NCBI GenBank assembly: GCA_937911795.1 | Contig: CALDPJ010000072.1 | Span: forward strand, 1-8,004 | Reading direction: 5' to 3' | Length of the DNA: 8,004 nt | DNA from: an uncultured Flavobacteriales bacterium | GTDB taxonomy: Bacteria; Bacteroidota; Bacteroidia; Flavobacteriales_D; SKUL01 | Part shown: positions 6,061 through 8,004 of the stretch, one piece after another | Position numbering within the stretch: position 1 is the first letter of the stretch | How the letters are laid out: each line of letters opens with the position of its first letter | Notes under the pieces: model-generated | Told to the model about the DNA's origin: nothing | Database searches by the model: none | The model's input: the letters and a program-made list of their open reading frames with translations, nothing else | Translations under genes and position numbers: made by a program

Positions 6061-7125
6061 TTACATTTTATTGGGAAGAAAGTTTAACAGACGCTGCGTC
6101 CATAACACCGGATTTATTTTTTGCGCCAGTTCATGGCTTCTGTATCCCATTTCAGTCAATTCCGCAGTTGATTTGGAAGCCGTTTTTTTCATGGCTTCCT
6201 TTATATCGGTGACTGATTCGGGCTTGTGGAAAAAGCCATTTTCTCCTGAAACCAGGAAGGCTTCGGTGGCACCAACCACTGTACTACAGATAAGAGGAAA
6301 GCCCGCTGCAGCGAATTCGTGCACCACTACTCCCCAGGGTTCTTTTCTACTTGGGAGAATAAATACACCACATTGTTCGATGATGCTTTCCATTTCGTGC
6401 GGCTGCAAAAATCCCAGATGGCGTATTCCTTCTGATTCAACACGACTGTCGAAACCTTCACCGGCACCCACACACCACAACTCCCATTCACTCGCGGTTT
6501 CTTTTCGAAATTCGATAAATGCAGTCCATAATTCGTTGATACCTTTAAAGTCGAGGTAACGGCCTACATACAGAAAACGCTTCGGGAAATTCTGAGACTT
6601 TTGTTGTTTGGATTTGTAAAACAGACCAGAAAAATGATCAACATCCGCGCTGTACATTCCTTCTTCAATTTTGTTTTCCGGGAATCCCAAATGCCGGGCA
6701 AAAGCTTTTTGAGATTTTCCCGGAACCCAGCAATGCGTGAATGTTTTCGAAAGAAATAATCGGGCAAAAATCACCCCCAGCCACTGTCGGCCCGTGCCTT
6801 TCCACGGATTGTCGAGAATCAGGACAACAGGAATTTTCTTTGAATAGGGCGCCGCCGATTTAACGTAAACTTTGTCTATCCAGCCGCTCACAATGATCAG
6901 TTCCGGTGCTATACCGGACATCATTTCTTTTAATGCCGGATAATCATAATCATTTCGACTATAAAACCGAATGGAATCATCGGCATTCAATTGAAAAGGC
7001 GCTTCTGGATTAATTGGCCAGTGTACAACATGTAGGTTTAATCCCGAACGGGCCGCACTGTTGAGACAGGCAACCGTATATCCGGCTAATTCGGTGTAGA
7101 GAACAAGTACAGTCCGCTTTTCCAT
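6061..7125 (-). CDS. Family 4 glycosyltransferase with atypical N-terminus
   Basis: A 354-residue GT-B enzyme. The C-terminal donor domain is standard: LYVGRYLDFKG (185-195) with Arg189 and Lys194 for phosphate binding, WCVGAGEG (217-224), and LPSRKEPWGVVVHEFAAAG (257-275) with the E-x7-E pair Glu262/Glu270. The N-terminal domain starts VLVLYTELAGYTVACLNSAA (7-26, one run of hydrophobic and small residues) and lacks the usual G-G-x-E acceptor loop. LDNPWKGTGRQWLG (104-117) follows in the region where the two domains approach each other. The start ATG lies 4 nt after the polymerase stop (3 nt between), so the genes are surely cotranscribed. It probably acts early on the repeat unit with the neighbouring enzymes, but donor and acceptor are unknown. 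Confidence 0.88.
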   Translation of the reverse strand: MEKRTVLVLYTELAGYTVACLNSAARSGLNLHVVHWPINPEAPFQLNADDSIRFYSRNDYDYPALKEMMSGIAPELIIVSGWIDKVYVKSAAPYSKKIPVVLILDNPWKGTGRQWLGVIFARLFLSKTFTHCWVPGKSQKAFARHLGFPENKIEEGMYSADVDHFSGLFYKSKQQKSQNFPKRFLYVGRYLDFKGINELWTAFIEFRKETASEWELWCVGAGEGFDSRVESEGIRHLGFLQPHEMESIIEQCGVFILPSRKEPWGVVVHEFAAAGFPLICSTVVGATEAFLVSGENGFFHKPESVTDIKEAMKKTASKSTAELTEMGYRSHELAQKINPVLWTQRLLNFLPNKM

Positions 7126-7128
7126 GGT

Positions 7129-8004
7129 TTAAATATCAGCGTGTAATCCGGCAAAACGTCCGCCACCGATTGCACTAGTTTCTGGCTCCGGAATGCTTTC
7201 ACTTTCGTTGCGCCTTAAAACTTCCTTGTTCTGCCCGAGGTACGTCAGAACAATAAAAAACAGAGATGTAAAGGGATTAAGCGACGCAGCAAGCCACGAC
7301 TCGTAATAAGTTGAAAAAAGTATTGCAAAAACAACCGGAAGTGTATAGGCAGAAGTTTTGACGCCGATGAATATAATCCGAAGTAACCCCGCTATAAACA
7401 GAATCAATCCGATCAACCCCGTGTCCAACCACAAAGTGAGGTATGAATTATGCGCATTGCCCTGGTGCCCGAGGCGGCTCAGATAGTCATAATTAATCTG
7501 ATAAATCATTTCGGTATACCCGAAGCCACCCCCGGCAAAAAATACATCGTCGATTTGTTGCCATGCAAATGCCCAGGCAACATCTCTACCTGAACCTTTG
7601 TGGAGGGTTTCTAAACGAAAATACTCTTCCATACCCAATGACCGGATTAACGAAGGCAACTGTGACATAAAATATTCAAATCCAGTAATCAAGGCAAGAA
7701 AACCCAAAATCGTTGCCCAGTTAGAAAAATATCTCAATCTACTGAAAACAAAAAATATAAACATAGCGAAAAGGGCAGTACGACTACCTGTCAAGAAAAT
7801 ACTCGCAGAGAACACCACAATAAAAATCCAAAGAAAACGGGAAAAATCATATTCATTCCTGAACCGACGCCAAATGAGATAACACAATGGAAACAAGATA
7901 ACAAGGAAAGTACCCAAACCATTTGGGTTTCCCAAAAGACCATGGTACCTCCCGGCAATGGTCATTGCCGTAGGATTGAATAGATAAAACATCAATCCTA
8001 TTCC
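7129..8004 (-). CDS. O-antigen ligase/polymerase family membrane protein, C-terminal part (5' end outside window)
   Basis: The frame is open to the right edge, so 291 C-terminal residues are visible and roughly the first third is missing (the family is usually 400-450 residues). The in-frame TTG at 7995 and ATG at 7992 are internal. GRYHGLLGNPNGLG (visible residues 18-31) and TGSRTALF (72-79) are hallmark motifs of the Wzy_C/O-antigen ligase family. Hydrophobic spans lie near 30-45, 56-72, 76-88, 96-112, 192-213 and 222-234, with another near 245-256. Between the fourth and fifth lies the large periplasmic loop with GRDVAWAFAWQQI, GGGFGYTE and NAHNSYL, which carries the conserved Arg and His residues. 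It ends in a hydrophilic Glu/Ser-rich tail. It acts in the inner membrane, either joining repeat units (Wzy) or attaching chains to their carrier (WaaL). Sequence alone does not separate the two. Confidence 0.88.
   Translation of the reverse strand, partial: GIGLMFYLFNPTAMTIAGRYHGLLGNPNGLGTFLVILFPLCYLIWRRFRNEYDFSRFLWIFIVVFSASIFLTGSRTALFAMFIFFVFSRLRYFSNWATILGFLALITGFEYFMSQLPSLIRSLGMEEYFRLETLHKGSGRDVAWAFAWQQIDDVFFAGGGFGYTEMIYQINYDYLSRLGHQGNAHNSYLTLWLDTGLIGLILFIAGLLRIIFIGVKTSAYTLPVVFAILFSTYYESWLAASLNPFTSLFFIVLTYLGQNKEVLRRNESESIPEPETSAIGGGRFAGLHADI

Larger units (their letters stand above)
688..8004 (-). other. Surface-polysaccharide biosynthesis operon (distal part)
   Basis: Seven same-strand genes run from the right edge to 688. 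Junctions in transcription order are: 3 nt gap (7126-7128), 28 nt gap (6033-6060), 1 nt overlap TAATG (at 5094), 8 nt overlap (3220-3227), 36 nt gap (2046-2081), and 4 nt ATGA overlap (1434-1437). Such spacing implies one transcript with translational coupling at three junctions. I saw no convincing Bacteroidota promoter (TTG near -33 with TAnnTTTG near -7) in the two larger gaps. The content is polymerase/ligase, three glycosyltransferases, an SDR sugar enzyme, an amidotransferase and an acetyltransferase, which is typical of O-antigen, capsule or exopolysaccharide loci. Which of these it makes cannot be told from the window. Confidence 0.85.

Noticed and set aside
6071..6559. 162-codon open frame on the + strand, antisense to the GT4 gene
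   Set aside because: It lies wholly inside a gene with clear GT4 motifs; its translation has no recognisable domain and a composition typical of an antisense shadow.
688..8004. Search for a novel defence, mobile or CRISPR-like system
   Set aside because: Every - strand gene has a good glycan-biosynthesis family assignment; there are no repeats, integrase, toxin-antitoxin-like pairs or unexplained gaps.

Overview
The window looks like a Bacteroidota genome (Cytophagales/Chitinophagales/Flavobacteriia type, not resolvable further). The evidence is an outer-membrane protein of the Bacteroidota-associated DUF6089 type at the left edge, A-rich start regions mostly without strong Shine-Dalgarno sequences, and sugar genes that resemble Bacteroidota surface-polysaccharide loci. 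No RNA genes, CRISPR array, insertion sequence, integrase or phage genes were seen.

Layout. The left edge (1-647, + strand) holds the 3' part of a DUF6089-like beta-barrel gene, closed by a clear intrinsic terminator (653-682). Everything else is on the - strand: seven tightly packed genes read from right to left. In transcription order they are a Wzy/WaaL-type O-antigen polymerase or ligase (cut by the right edge), a GT4 glycosyltransferase, an extended-SDR nucleotide-sugar epimerase/dehydratase, a glutamine-hydrolysing asparagine-synthase-like amidotransferase (AsnB type), a second GT4 glycosyltransferase, a WcaF-type acetyltransferase and a GT2 glycosyltransferase. Neighbouring genes overlap by 8, 4 or 1 nt or are separated by 3, 28 or 36 nt, so this is almost certainly the distal part of one operon. 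Its promoter must lie beyond the right edge.

How the genes fit together (inference from families). The SDR enzyme would make or convert a nucleotide sugar. The three glycosyltransferases would add sugars to a lipid-linked repeat unit. The WcaF-like protein would O-acetylate it, and the AsnB-like protein may amidate a carboxyl sugar or another precursor. The membrane protein would polymerise the repeat or ligate it to its carrier. Initiating phosphoglycosyl transferase, flippase (Wzx) and chain-length/export (Wza/Wzc) genes are not in the window.

No stretch longer than 300 bases lacks a gene. I find no evidence for an unprecedented system. The points most worth a second look are the ambiguous 5' end of the wcaF-like gene, the complete AsnB-type enzyme inside a glycan operon, the mixed decarboxylase-like signature of the SDR protein, and an atypical N-terminus in one GT4.
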